Positions 17,043 to 23,828 of a stretch of DNA of 48,817 nucleotides are shown here, piece by piece. Position 1 is the stretch's first letter, and the number at the start of each line of letters is the position of its first letter. The stretch is from Candidatus Zipacnadum vermilionense (GTDB taxonomy: Bacteria > Armatimonadota > Zipacnadia > Zipacnadales > Zipacnadaceae), in contig JALGSV010000026.1 of assembly GCA_029821755.1 (NCBI GenBank), forward strand, positions 1-48,817, written 5' to 3'. Position numbers and translations under genes: made by a program. The notes under the pieces were generated by a model. It worked only from the letters and a program-made list of their open reading frames with translations, did no database searches and was not told the DNA's origin.

Positions 17043-19436
17043 ATGCATCAATTCGCCGGTATTGCTGGCTATCCACGGGGTCACACCGAGCCCCGACATG
17101 CCTTTCGGGAGGAGTTGGCGACGCCGCTGCATCAGCGGCTGCTGCGGAGGGAAGGGGCGGCTCCGCCTCTGGTGGGGGTGGAGGTTACGGAGGAATGGGG
17201 AGTCGCGCTGCCGGAGGGGGCGGGGGAGCAGATTCGCGCCGCCGCCGCTGACTTTGGTAAGTTCATGACAGTTTGCATGGGAGTGGCGGGGGAGCCTCAC
17301 CCCCTGCCCCCTCCCCTGGCAGGGGAGGGGGTTCCGAGCACCGGCGAGACGCCGGTGCCACCGGGAATCAGATTGGTCCTCGCCCCCGGGGAGTTGCCGC
17401 CCGAGGCGTACCGGCTGGGGGTGAGCGCGGCAGGCGTTACCCTCACCGCCTCCGACGAGAGCGGGTTGCAGTATGGGCTGTATGAGCTGGAGGATCGGAT
17501 GGTGGACGCCGGGGGGCCGTGGCTAGAGCTAGGCTCCGTGGAGCGGGCGCCGTTCCTGGAGGCGCGGATTCTGCGGTCGTTCTTCTCGCCGTTCTACGTG
17601 AACGAGCTGCTGGACGACGTGGACTACTACCCGGAGGAATATCTCAACCGGCTGGCCCACCATCGGGTCAACGGCGTGTGGATACATGTGGTGCTGCATG
17701 AGGCCGTGCCCTCGACGATCTTCCCGGAGTTTGGGGAGAAGTCGGAGCAGATGCTGGCGAAGCTGCGTAACGTGGTGGCGAAGGCGGCGCGGTATGGGAT
17801 CAAGGTGTACCTGTACTTCAACGAGCCGCGCGGGCTCAAGCAGAGCGACCCCTTCTGGGAGGCGCATCCGGAGGTCAAGGGGGCCCGTTCGGACGGGTGG
17901 TTCTCGCAGTCCTTCGCCATGTGCACCAGCACGCCGGAGACGCTGGAGTGGCTGACGGAGGCCTCGCAGCGGCTGTTTGCGGAGGCGCCGGGCCTGGGCG
18001 GGGCCTTCCTGATTACCGCCTCGGAGCACCACACCAACTGCTTCTCGCACGTGGGACGGAGCACGGGGGACCTGAGCGATACGCACTTCGCCGAAAAGGC
18101 GGGATGCCCGCGCTGCTTCCAGCGGACGCCGGAGGCGGTGGTGGACGAGGTGGTGACGGCGATCGAGCGGGGGATGCACGCGGCGGCGCCGGAGGCGAAG
18201 GTGATCGTGTGGGACTGGTCGTGGTCGATGCTGTGGGGGGAGGACACCACCGACCGGATCATCGCCGGACTGCCGCAAGACTGCATCCTGATGTGCGACT
18301 ATGAGCGTGGGGATGAGAAGACCATCCTAGGCAAGACCATCTGGATGGACGAGTACGCGCTGTCGCTGGTGGGACCCTCGCGGCGCTTCCGGCGGTGCGA
18401 GGCGGCGGCGAAGTTGCGGGGCCTGCCGATGTACGTGAAGCTGCAGTTCCTGGCGACCCATGAGCTGGCGGACGTGCCGTGGACGCCCATGCCGAGCATC
18501 GTGTACGACAAGTTCGCCGGGATGGAGCGGCACGGGGTGAAGGGGATGCTGGGGTGCTGGATCTTCGGGAACTACCCGGGGATGCTCAGCGATTTCGCCG
18601 GGCAAGTGTACTTCGGGGCGGGGCCGGAGCAGCGGCGAGGGCAGCTGGAGTGGCTGGCACGGCGGTACTTTGGCCCGGAGGCGGTCCCGGAGGTGCTGCG
18701 AGCGTGGGATCGGTTCGCGCGGGCGTGGGACTACTACCCCTTCCACGTCCCGCTGCTGTATAACGGGCCGCATGTGGAGGGGCCGGCCTTCCCGTGGTTC
18801 CTGGAGCCAATTCACAAGCCCTTCCCGCCCAACTACATGGCGAACACGGAGCCGGGCGACAACATGCTCGGGCAGATCCTGGACGGGGAAGTGCTGTGGG
18901 TCGACGCCTGCCTGACCGAGATCCTGGAGCACTGGGCGGAGGGCGTGCGGGACATGGAGGCGGCGCTGGGGAAGATCGCGGCGCCTACCCTCGACCAGCG
19001 CCGGGAGTACGGATTGGTGCGCTGCTGCTACCACCAGATGGCGACGTTGCGCCATACCGCGCGCTTCTACGTGGAGCGGGAGGCGTTGCTGCGCAGCGGG
19101 AAGATCGAGGAGCGCCGGGCCATCCTGCGGCGGCTGCAGGGGTACATCCGGGAAGAGATCGTCAACGCGGAGGCGTGCTTGCCCTTCGTGGAGGCCGACT
19201 CGCGGCTGGGTTGGCATTCGGAGGTCTTTGACTACCAGTTCACGCCGGAGGCCATCGGGGAGCGGGTGGCGAAGCTGCGAGAGATGGCCGAGGAGACGAT
19301 CCCGGCCTGGCTGGAGACCGACGGGGGGCTGATCCCGCCGCAGCCGTATGAGGAGGAGATGAGCGAGGCGGCGTGGCGAGTGATCGAGGAGAAGCTGGGG
19401 GAGGTGGATTGGGTGGAGGGGATCTACCCAGATTAG
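17043..19436 (+). CDS. GH20-like glycoside hydrolase
   Basis: 797 residues. The N-terminal region contains a Glyco_hydro_20b-type domain (DESGLQYGLYELEDRM, residues about 138-153), normally found before the hexosaminidase barrel. It is followed by a barrel-like region (FFSPFYVNELLDDVDYYPEE, HRVNGVWIHVVLHE, YGIKVYLYFNEPRG). There is a conserved CPRCF element and a late helical domain. The classical GH20 Asp-Glu catalytic pair is not obvious, so the reaction is not assigned; it may act on N-acetylhexosamine-containing glycans. A repeat of family A and a TGETPVPP repeat are inserted in frame at about residues 83-107, before the GH20b domain. The gene starts a plus-strand run with an M24 peptidase-like gene and two deacetylases. 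There is no signal peptide, so action in the cytoplasm is likely. Confidence 0.65.
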   Translation: MHQFAGIAGYPRGHTEPRHAFREELATPLHQRLLRREGAAPPLVGVEVTEEWGVALPEGAGEQIRAAAADFGKFMTVCMGVAGEPHPLPPPLAGEGVPSTGETPVPPGIRLVLAPGELPPEAYRLGVSAAGVTLTASDESGLQYGLYELEDRMVDAGGPWLELGSVERAPFLEARILRSFFSPFYVNELLDDVDYYPEEYLNRLAHHRVNGVWIHVVLHEAVPSTIFPEFGEKSEQMLAKLRNVVAKAARYGIKVYLYFNEPRGLKQSDPFWEAHPEVKGARSDGWFSQSFAMCTSTPETLEWLTEASQRLFAEAPGLGGAFLITASEHHTNCFSHVGRSTGDLSDTHFAEKAGCPRCFQRTPEAVVDEVVTAIERGMHAAAPEAKVIVWDWSWSMLWGEDTTDRIIAGLPQDCILMCDYERGDEKTILGKTIWMDEYALSLVGPSRRFRRCEAAAKLRGLPMYVKLQFLATHELADVPWTPMPSIVYDKFAGMERHGVKGMLGCWIFGNYPGMLSDFAGQVYFGAGPEQRRGQLEWLARRYFGPEAVPEVLRAWDRFARAWDYYPFHVPLLYNGPHVEGPAFPWFLEPIHKPFPPNYMANTEPGDNMLGQILDGEVLWVDACLTEILEHWAEGVRDMEAALGKIAAPTLDQRREYGLVRCCYHQMATLRHTARFYVEREALLRSGKIEERRAILRRLQGYIREEIVNAEACLPFVEADSRLGWHSEVFDYQFTPEAIGERVAKLREMAEETIPAWLETDGGLIPPQPYEEEMSEAAWRVIEEKLGEVDWVEGIYPD
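17286..17361. repeat. Family A repeat plus GACGCCGGTG repeat inside the GH20-like gene
   Basis: CCTCACCCCCTGCCCCCTCC and the mirrored arm CAGGGGAGGGGG, immediately followed by CACCGGCGAGACGCCGGTG. The second part recurs at 19651-19675. Both are translated in frame (EPHPLPPPLAGEGVPS, then TGETPVPP). Confidence 0.75.
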
Positions 19437-19454
19437 GGTCGGGCGCCGCCTCTC

Positions 19455-19500
19455 GTAGGGGCGGATATCGCGGTGTCCGCACCGCGACATCCGCCCGCGC
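19455..19500 (+). repeat. REP-like palindrome with GTAG tip
   Basis: GTAGGGGCGGATATCGCGGT pairs with ACCGCGACATCCGCCC, just after the stop of the GH20-like gene. It forms an inverted pair with 19594-19637. Confidence 0.75.
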
Positions 19501-19593
19501 CCGGCGAGGACAGAACGCCCGAGAAGCCCAAACGAAGGAGAAGACGAGGCGCAGCCGCGGGCGGCAGCGGTGAGCCCGTTGGCTGCCGCAGCC

Positions 19594-19637
19594 GCGGGCG
19601 GATGTTTCGCCGGGGACGGCGAAATATCCGCCCCTAC
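19594..19637 (-). repeat. REP-like palindrome, inverted mate ending in CTAC
   Basis: GCGGGCGGATGTTTCGCCG pairs with CGGCGAAATATCCGCCC, then CTAC. It lies upstream of the M24 gene. The copy of the GACGCCGGTG repeat follows at 19651-19675. Confidence 0.75.
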
Positions 19638-19708
19638 GAGAAAGGCCCCGACACCGCCGAGACGCCGGTGCCACCATGAGTCAACAACCCACAAGGAAGG
19701 AACTTACC

Positions 19709-20869
19709 ATGTCCAGTTTCGCTATTCCGGAAAGTGAATTCACGCTGCGGTTGAAGAAGGTGCAGGAGCGGGTGAAGGCCGAGGGCCTCGACGCGCTGGT
19801 GGTGCATTCGCATGAGGCGGATTTCGCCAACGTGCGATACCTGTCCAACTACTGGCCGATCTTTGAGACGGCCGGCGTCATCGTGCCCGCCGAGGGCGAG
19901 GCGGCGCTGGTGATCGGGCCGGAGTCCATGACCTTTGCGCGGGACCGGAGCAAGATCCCGACCATCAAGCGCATCCTGGAGTACCGCGAGTCGGCAGACC
20001 CGGACTACCCCGGCGTGGAGCTGGACACCTTCGGCTCCATCTTCGCCGAGATGGGCGTGGCCTGCAATCGGATCGGGATCGCCGGGATGAGCCTGATGCC
20101 GGTGACGGTCTACCAGGCGCTGGTGAAGGACTGCCCGCAGGCGGAGATCGTCAAGGCGGACGACATCGTGGTGGACCTGCGCATCATCAAGAGCGAGGCG
20201 GAGCTGAACTGCCTGCGGGAGGCCTTCCGCATCTCGACGGTGGCGCTGGACCAGGTGCTGGCGGAGATCCGGCCGGGGCTGACCGAGCAACAGGTGGTAG
20301 GGATCGCGCAGCGGGCCATGTACGAGAACGGCGCGGAGTACGAGGGCCATCCGGTGTACGTGCTCAGCGGGATCGCCAGCACCCATGCCATCGGGCGGCC
20401 CAGCCCGCGGGTGCTGCAGGTCGGCGACTACGTCCAGCTCAACGTCGGCGCACGGGTGGAGGGGTACTCGGCGAGCGTGGGCCTGCCGCTGTGCCTGGGG
20501 AAGATGACCGACGAGCAGCGGCGGGTGACCCAGGTGGGCCTGGACGCGCACTTCCAGACCATCGAGTGGATGAAGGCGGGCATCCCGGCCAAGGAGGTCG
20601 TGCTCAAGTTCGAGGAGTACATCCGGGCGCGGGGCTGTGGGGAGAACCTGCTGTACGGCCCTTGCCACGGGCTGGGGATGATGGAAGTCGAGCGTCCCTG
20701 GATGGAGTCGCACTCCGAGTATCTCCTGCAGCCGAACATGACCTTCCAGGTAGATACCTTCCTGTATGGGGAGACCTTCGGCCTGCGCTGGGAGAACGGG
20801 GCGCGGATCACGGAGACAGGCGTGGAGATGCTCTCGGATAAGGCGTTCGAGGTGCTGGAGCTGGAGTAG
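19709..20869 (+). CDS. M24 peptidase/creatinase-like protein lacking key metal ligands
   Basis: 386 residues from ATG 19709, which has AAGGAAGG at 8-base spacing; the in-frame ATG at 19676 has no such site. There is an N-terminal creatinase domain (residues about 5-135) and a pita-bread M24 domain (about 140-380). In M24 metallopeptidases two Asp, one His and two Glu bind two metals. Here the first Asp position reads QLNVGARVEGY (Asn) and the second reads GYSASVGLP (Ser-Ala where Ser-Asp is usual). The His (GPCHGLGMMEVERP) and last Glu (ARITETG) are kept. This resembles creatinase-type members, which hydrolyse C-N bonds without metals, more than Xaa-Pro aminopeptidase. The substrate is unknown; context suggests small amidated or N-substituted sugar or amino compounds. 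Confidence 0.82.
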   Translation: MSSFAIPESEFTLRLKKVQERVKAEGLDALVVHSHEADFANVRYLSNYWPIFETAGVIVPAEGEAALVIGPESMTFARDRSKIPTIKRILEYRESADPDYPGVELDTFGSIFAEMGVACNRIGIAGMSLMPVTVYQALVKDCPQAEIVKADDIVVDLRIIKSEAELNCLREAFRISTVALDQVLAEIRPGLTEQQVVGIAQRAMYENGAEYEGHPVYVLSGIASTHAIGRPSPRVLQVGDYVQLNVGARVEGYSASVGLPLCLGKMTDEQRRVTQVGLDAHFQTIEWMKAGIPAKEVVLKFEEYIRARGCGENLLYGPCHGLGMMEVERPWMESHSEYLLQPNMTFQVDTFLYGETFGLRWENGARITETGVEMLSDKAFEVLELE

Positions 20870-20889
20870 GGGAGCTTTCCGGTCGGAAT

Positions 20890-20935
20890 GTAGGGGCGAA
20901 TGTTGGGGCGTCTGCGCCCCAACATCCGCCCCTAC
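20890..20935. repeat. REP-like full palindrome, GTAG to CTAC
   Basis: GTAGGGGCGAATGTTGGGGC pairs with GCCCCAACATCCGCCCCTAC, so both feet carry the tip. It fills the 81-base gap between the M24-like and polysaccharide deacetylase genes. Confidence 0.75.
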
Positions 20936-20950
20936 GAGAGGCGATGACTC

Positions 20951-21883
20951 ATGACCAAACCCATCACCGTCGTCCTCGGCCTCGATGTCGAGACCGATGT
21001 GGGGAGCTGGTACAACACCTACGAGGGCATGGTGCACGGGACGCCCCTGCTGCTGGAGATGTTTGCGGAGAAGGGCGTGACCGGGACCTTCTTCGTGACC
21101 GGCGCGGGGGCGCGGGAGCATCCCGAGGTGGTGCGAGAAATCGCCGCGGCCGGGCAGGAGGTGGGGTGCCACTCGCTGTATCATGAGACGGTCGGGGAGC
21201 CGCTCTTCCCCATCCCCGGCGTCACGCCGCTACTGCCCGAGGAGGTGGAGCACCGCCTGGAGGTGGCCACCGACCTGGTCGCCGAGGCACTTCGGTCGGG
21301 ACCCCCTCTCCTGCAAGGAGAGGGGGCAGGGGGTGAGGCTCCGCGGCCGGTGTCGTTCCGTTGCCCGCGGCTGTTCGGCGGGACGCAGGTGGTGCGGGCG
21401 CTGGAGAACCTGGGATATCTCGCCGACGCCAGCTACCCGCTGTATTTCTACCAGGAGCGGCTGGTGCCGTACCATCCCGCAGCGGAGGACTGGACGCAGG
21501 AGGGGGACCTGCGGCTGCTGGAGATCCCCAACTTCGCCGACCTGACCGTCAACAGCCAGGACCCCTACGGGCGCGACCGGGACCAATGGCCGCTGTTCCG
21601 CACCGAGAGCGCGGAGGCGCTGCTCGGGCATGTGGACAACTACGTGGGGTTCGTGCGGGAGCAGGGCTTGCCGGTGGTGCTGTGTTTCTACTTCCACCCG
21701 TGGGAGTTTCTGCCCATGCCGGAGAGCATGTTCCTGGGCGAGGGGACGGTGGTGCCGGAAGAATTCCTCATCAAGAACTGCGGGCCGTATGCGCTGGAGC
21801 AGTTCGGGCTCATGCTGGACGGCCTGAAAGACAGAGGTGCGGAATTCACCAGTTGTGCCAAGCTGTCGGAGACGTGGGAATAG
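20951..21883 (+). CDS. Polysaccharide deacetylase (NodB/CE4-like)
   Basis: 310 residues. NodB-homology features: LGLDVETD (residues 9-16) in place of the usual TFDDG, GTFFVTG, the metal-binding GCHSLYHE (H-S-x-x-H) and FRCPRLFGG. The variant first motif is typical of intracellular CE4 relatives that act on small amides or sugars. A family A repeat is inserted in frame between the zinc-binding HSLYH strand and the FRCPR motif (GPPLLQGEGAGGEAPRP, about residues 117-133), a surface loop in this fold. The next gene, a PIG-L deacetylase, starts 4 bases after the stop, so the two are almost certainly co-translated. There is no signal peptide. Predicted role: removal of N- or O-acetyl groups; the substrate is unknown. 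Confidence 0.85.
   Translation: MTKPITVVLGLDVETDVGSWYNTYEGMVHGTPLLLEMFAEKGVTGTFFVTGAGAREHPEVVREIAAAGQEVGCHSLYHETVGEPLFPIPGVTPLLPEEVEHRLEVATDLVAEALRSGPPLLQGEGAGGEAPRPVSFRCPRLFGGTQVVRALENLGYLADASYPLYFYQERLVPYHPAAEDWTQEGDLRLLEIPNFADLTVNSQDPYGRDRDQWPLFRTESAEALLGHVDNYVGFVREQGLPVVLCFYFHPWEFLPMPESMFLGEGTVVPEEFLIKNCGPYALEQFGLMLDGLKDRGAEFTSCAKLSETWE
21298..21346. repeat. Family A palindromic repeat inside the polysaccharide deacetylase gene
   Basis: CCCCCTCTCCTGCAAGGAG followed by GGGGGCAGGGGGTGAGGCTC. It is translated in frame as PPLLQGEGAGGEA. Confidence 0.82.
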
Positions 21884-21886
21884 GCC

Positions 21887-22603
21887 ATGCGAGTACTGGC
21901 GGTTGGTGCACATCCAGATGATGTGGAGACTTACTGCGGCGGGACGCTGGTGCGTTATGCCCAGCGCGGGGATGACGTGTGGGTGCTGGTATGCACCGAC
22001 GGCGGCGGCGGGCACCAGGTGATCCCCACGGAGGAGTTGATTCCCATCCGGGAGCGGGAGGCCCAGGCGGCAGCGGTGGCGCTGGGGGCGCAGTTGGTGA
22101 TGCTGGGCGAGCCGGATGGAGGGCTGTTCGCGGAGGCCGCCACGCGGAAGAAGATGCGGGAGGTCTTCGCCGAGGTGCGGCCGGAGGTGGTGCTAGCGCA
22201 TCCGCCGCAGGACTACCACCCGGACCACCGGGCGGCCTCGCGGCTGGCAGAGGAGGCGTGCGGGCTGGCGGGGGGGAGCCTCACCCCCTACCTCCTCTCC
22301 TTGCAGGAGGGGGGGGAGAAGCGTGGGCCGGCCTTGTTGTACATGGACACGCAGGAGGGCCTGGGGTTTGTGCCGGACCTGTACGTGGACATCAGCGGGG
22401 AGGCAGTGGAGAGGAAGCTGGCGGCGCTGAGTTGTCACCGGAGCCAGGTGGACTGGCTGGCGCACCACGACGGGATTGACCTCTTGGAGTGGGTGCGCGG
22501 GGCGGCGCGGACGCGCGGGATTCAGTGTGGGCTGGAGTACGCGGAGACGTTTCGGATGGCGCCGGGCTGGGGAAGGGTGAAGACTTGGGCGATGCTGCCC
22601 TAG
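21887..22603 (+). CDS. PIG-L/LmbE-family deacetylase
   Basis: 238 residues. It starts with the family zinc motif AHPDDVE (residues 8-14, MRVLAVGAHPDDVETYCGG split around it) and has the second motif HPPQDYHPDHRAA (about residues 105-117). The family removes acetyl groups from N-acetylglucosaminyl compounds (GlcNAc-PI, GlcNAc-inositol, bacillithiol and related). A degenerate family A repeat is in frame (about 130-145, GSLTPYLLSLQEGGEKRG), so this chain also tolerated an insertion. It starts 4 bases after the polysaccharide deacetylase. Together with the GH20-like and M24-like genes it suggests a small pathway for N-acetylated sugar conjugates. Confidence 0.87.
   Translation: MRVLAVGAHPDDVETYCGGTLVRYAQRGDDVWVLVCTDGGGGHQVIPTEELIPIREREAQAAAVALGAQLVMLGEPDGGLFAEAATRKKMREVFAEVRPEVVLAHPPQDYHPDHRAASRLAEEACGLAGGSLTPYLLSLQEGGEKRGPALLYMDTQEGLGFVPDLYVDISGEAVERKLAALSCHRSQVDWLAHHDGIDLLEWVRGAARTRGIQCGLEYAETFRMAPGWGRVKTWAMLP
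22272..22322. repeat. Family A repeat (diverged) inside the PIG-L gene
   Basis: GGGAGCCTCACCCCCTACCT with partial mirror TTGCAGGAGGGGGG. It is less symmetrical than the other copies, which suggests an older insertion; the frame is kept. Confidence 0.65.
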
Positions 22604-22611
22604 CCGACCCG

Positions 22612-22682
22612 AGGGACACCATGTATGGCGTCCCTTGACGGCAAGTCGGCCCGGACCGGACCTCAGCGGTCTCGGTCCGGGC
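22612..22682. terminator. Hairpins between the PIG-L and DUF4870 genes
   Basis: Two dyads lie between converging genes: GGGACACC...GGCGTCCC (22612-22633) and a strong one, GCCCGGACCG (22649) pairing with CGGTCCGGGC (22673-22682), with an inner GACC/GGTC pair. There is no long T run, so termination is inferred from position. Confidence 0.55.
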
Positions 22683-22712
22683 AGTTAGTGTTGGTCCCCT
22701 CGGAGTTCTCCC

Positions 22713-23114
22713 CTACTTGATCAGCCGCAGGGCGAACGGATAGCGGTAGTCCTCACCTTTGTTGACTGCCATCGCTGCCATGATGCAGTAGATCAAGTCC
22801 ACGATGCTCACCGCGATGATCACGAAGATGCCGATGAGCACCATGGTGAGGATGCCGCCGACAATCATGCCGATCAGCACCGTGATCTGGAAGTTGAGGG
22901 CCTCCTGCGCCTGCCTCTTGGCGAAGGGCTTCTCGTTGGCAGTGAGGTACAGGATCAGGGGCCCCAGCCAACCGGTGACGAAACCGAGGATGTGCGCCAG
23001 CATCGCGAGGGACTTCTCGTCGCTAACGTTGGCGGGCTGGATCTCTGGAGCGGGGCTGGGCGGCGGAGTCTCCGGGGTGGCGGCAGGAGGCGGGACTTGC
23101 GGGTTATCGGCCAT
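22713..23114 (-). CDS. DUF4870 (Tic20-like) membrane protein
   Basis: 133 residues, ATG 23114 with GGGAGGG at proper spacing. A Pro-rich N-terminus (about 30 residues) precedes the DUF4870 signature: SDEKSLAMLAHILGFV, GPLILYLTANEK, FAKRQAQEALNFQITV, and two or three hydrophobic segments up to the end. Proteins of this family are about 100-130 residues and often carry the same Pro-rich head. Distant similarity to the chloroplast Tic20 translocon subunit is described for the family, but the bacterial role is unknown. It is a single gene converging on the PIG-L gene. Confidence 0.85.
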   Translation of the reverse strand: MADNPQVPPPAATPETPPPSPAPEIQPANVSDEKSLAMLAHILGFVTGWLGPLILYLTANEKPFAKRQAQEALNFQITVLIGMIVGGILTMVLIGIFVIIAVSIVDLIYCIMAAMAVNKGEDYRYPFALRLIK

Positions 23115-23206
23115 GGTCGTTACCCTCCCTGGGTGTGATAGGACACGTCTACCACGTACGTATTCGACACCGGGCGCCAGAGTCCTTCATTGCCGCGGAC
23201 GCCATT

Positions 23207-23737
23207 CTATTCTGAATTCGCAGTGGCCCGGTCCGGAAGGTCCGCGACACGCGGAGGCTGCTTCCAACCGAACCTCATCTCACACCCCTCCGCCCCGGCG
23301 CAGGCCATGTGGGGCATGGAGAACTCGCACTGGTCGCCGAACTCGTGGCACCAGACGCGGCCCTCGGTAGGGCAGATGGTCTGGGCGATGCGGGCGGCGA
23401 GGTCCTGGCGGTCGGACTTGCGCAAGAGCTCCAGCCAGGGGCAGGCGTGGATGGTGAAGGTCACCGCGTCAACGCCGGCCGTGATCGTGAAGCGGTGGCC
23501 GTCGGCGGTGAGCTTGAGGGTGAAGCACTCGGCGAGGTCCTCGGGCGCGTTGCCGCCGACCTCGAGGAGCCGGCGGGCTTGGCGGGCCTGGATCTTGGCG
23601 AGGATCTCCCAGACCCGGCGGTCCAGTTCGAGCGCTTCCTCGAAGTCGTGGGCCTCCTCGACCTTCATGAACCACAGCCCGTCGACGACGTGGTAGGCGC
23701 GGCGGAGGTACTCGACAACGATGTCGGGATCGGGCAC
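23207..23737 (-). CDS. Cys-containing DUF6125-like protein of unknown function
   Basis: 176 residues from GTG 23737. This start has a near-perfect AGGAGGTGA 10 bases upstream; that site is part of a family A repeat. A GTG at 23770 is in frame but inside the repeat. Visible features: YHVVDGLWFMKVEE and ALELDRRVWEILAKIQARQAR in the N-terminal half, then cysteines at HACPWLELLRKS, IAQTICPTEGRVWCHEF, CEFSMPHMACAGAEGCEM. This layout resembles the DUF6125 family found next to metabolic genes in anaerobes and archaea, possibly binding a metal or a ligand. The family call is from memory of its pattern and is moderate. No operon partner is clear; the phosphomannomutase gene lies upstream on the same strand. 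Confidence 0.6.
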   Translation of the reverse strand: MPDPDIVVEYLRRAYHVVDGLWFMKVEEAHDFEEALELDRRVWEILAKIQARQARRLLEVGGNAPEDLAECFTLKLTADGHRFTITAGVDAVTFTIHACPWLELLRKSDRQDLAARIAQTICPTEGRVWCHEFGDQCEFSMPHMACAGAEGCEMRFGWKQPPRVADLPDRATANSE

Positions 23738-23800
23738 GGGAGCCTCACCTCCTGCTCTCTCCCTGCGCACGTTCCGTGCGCTTTGCAGGGGAGGGGGGAA
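23735..23800. repeat. Family A repeat with a GC-rich insert, upstream of the DUF6125-like gene
   Basis: GGGAGCCTCACCTCCTGCTC and GCAGGGGAGGGGGG arms separated by a small inner palindrome GCGCACGTTCCGTGCGC. The minus-strand GGAGGTGAGGCTCCC part provides the ribosome binding site of the gene that follows. Confidence 0.7.
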
Positions 23801-23828
23801 TCAATAAGTGGCAACGCCAAAGCCGCCC

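Noticed and set aside
13319-20935. Regularly spaced palindromes as a CRISPR array
   Set aside because: Spacing is irregular, units are palindromic throughout with GTAG tips, and no cas genes are present.
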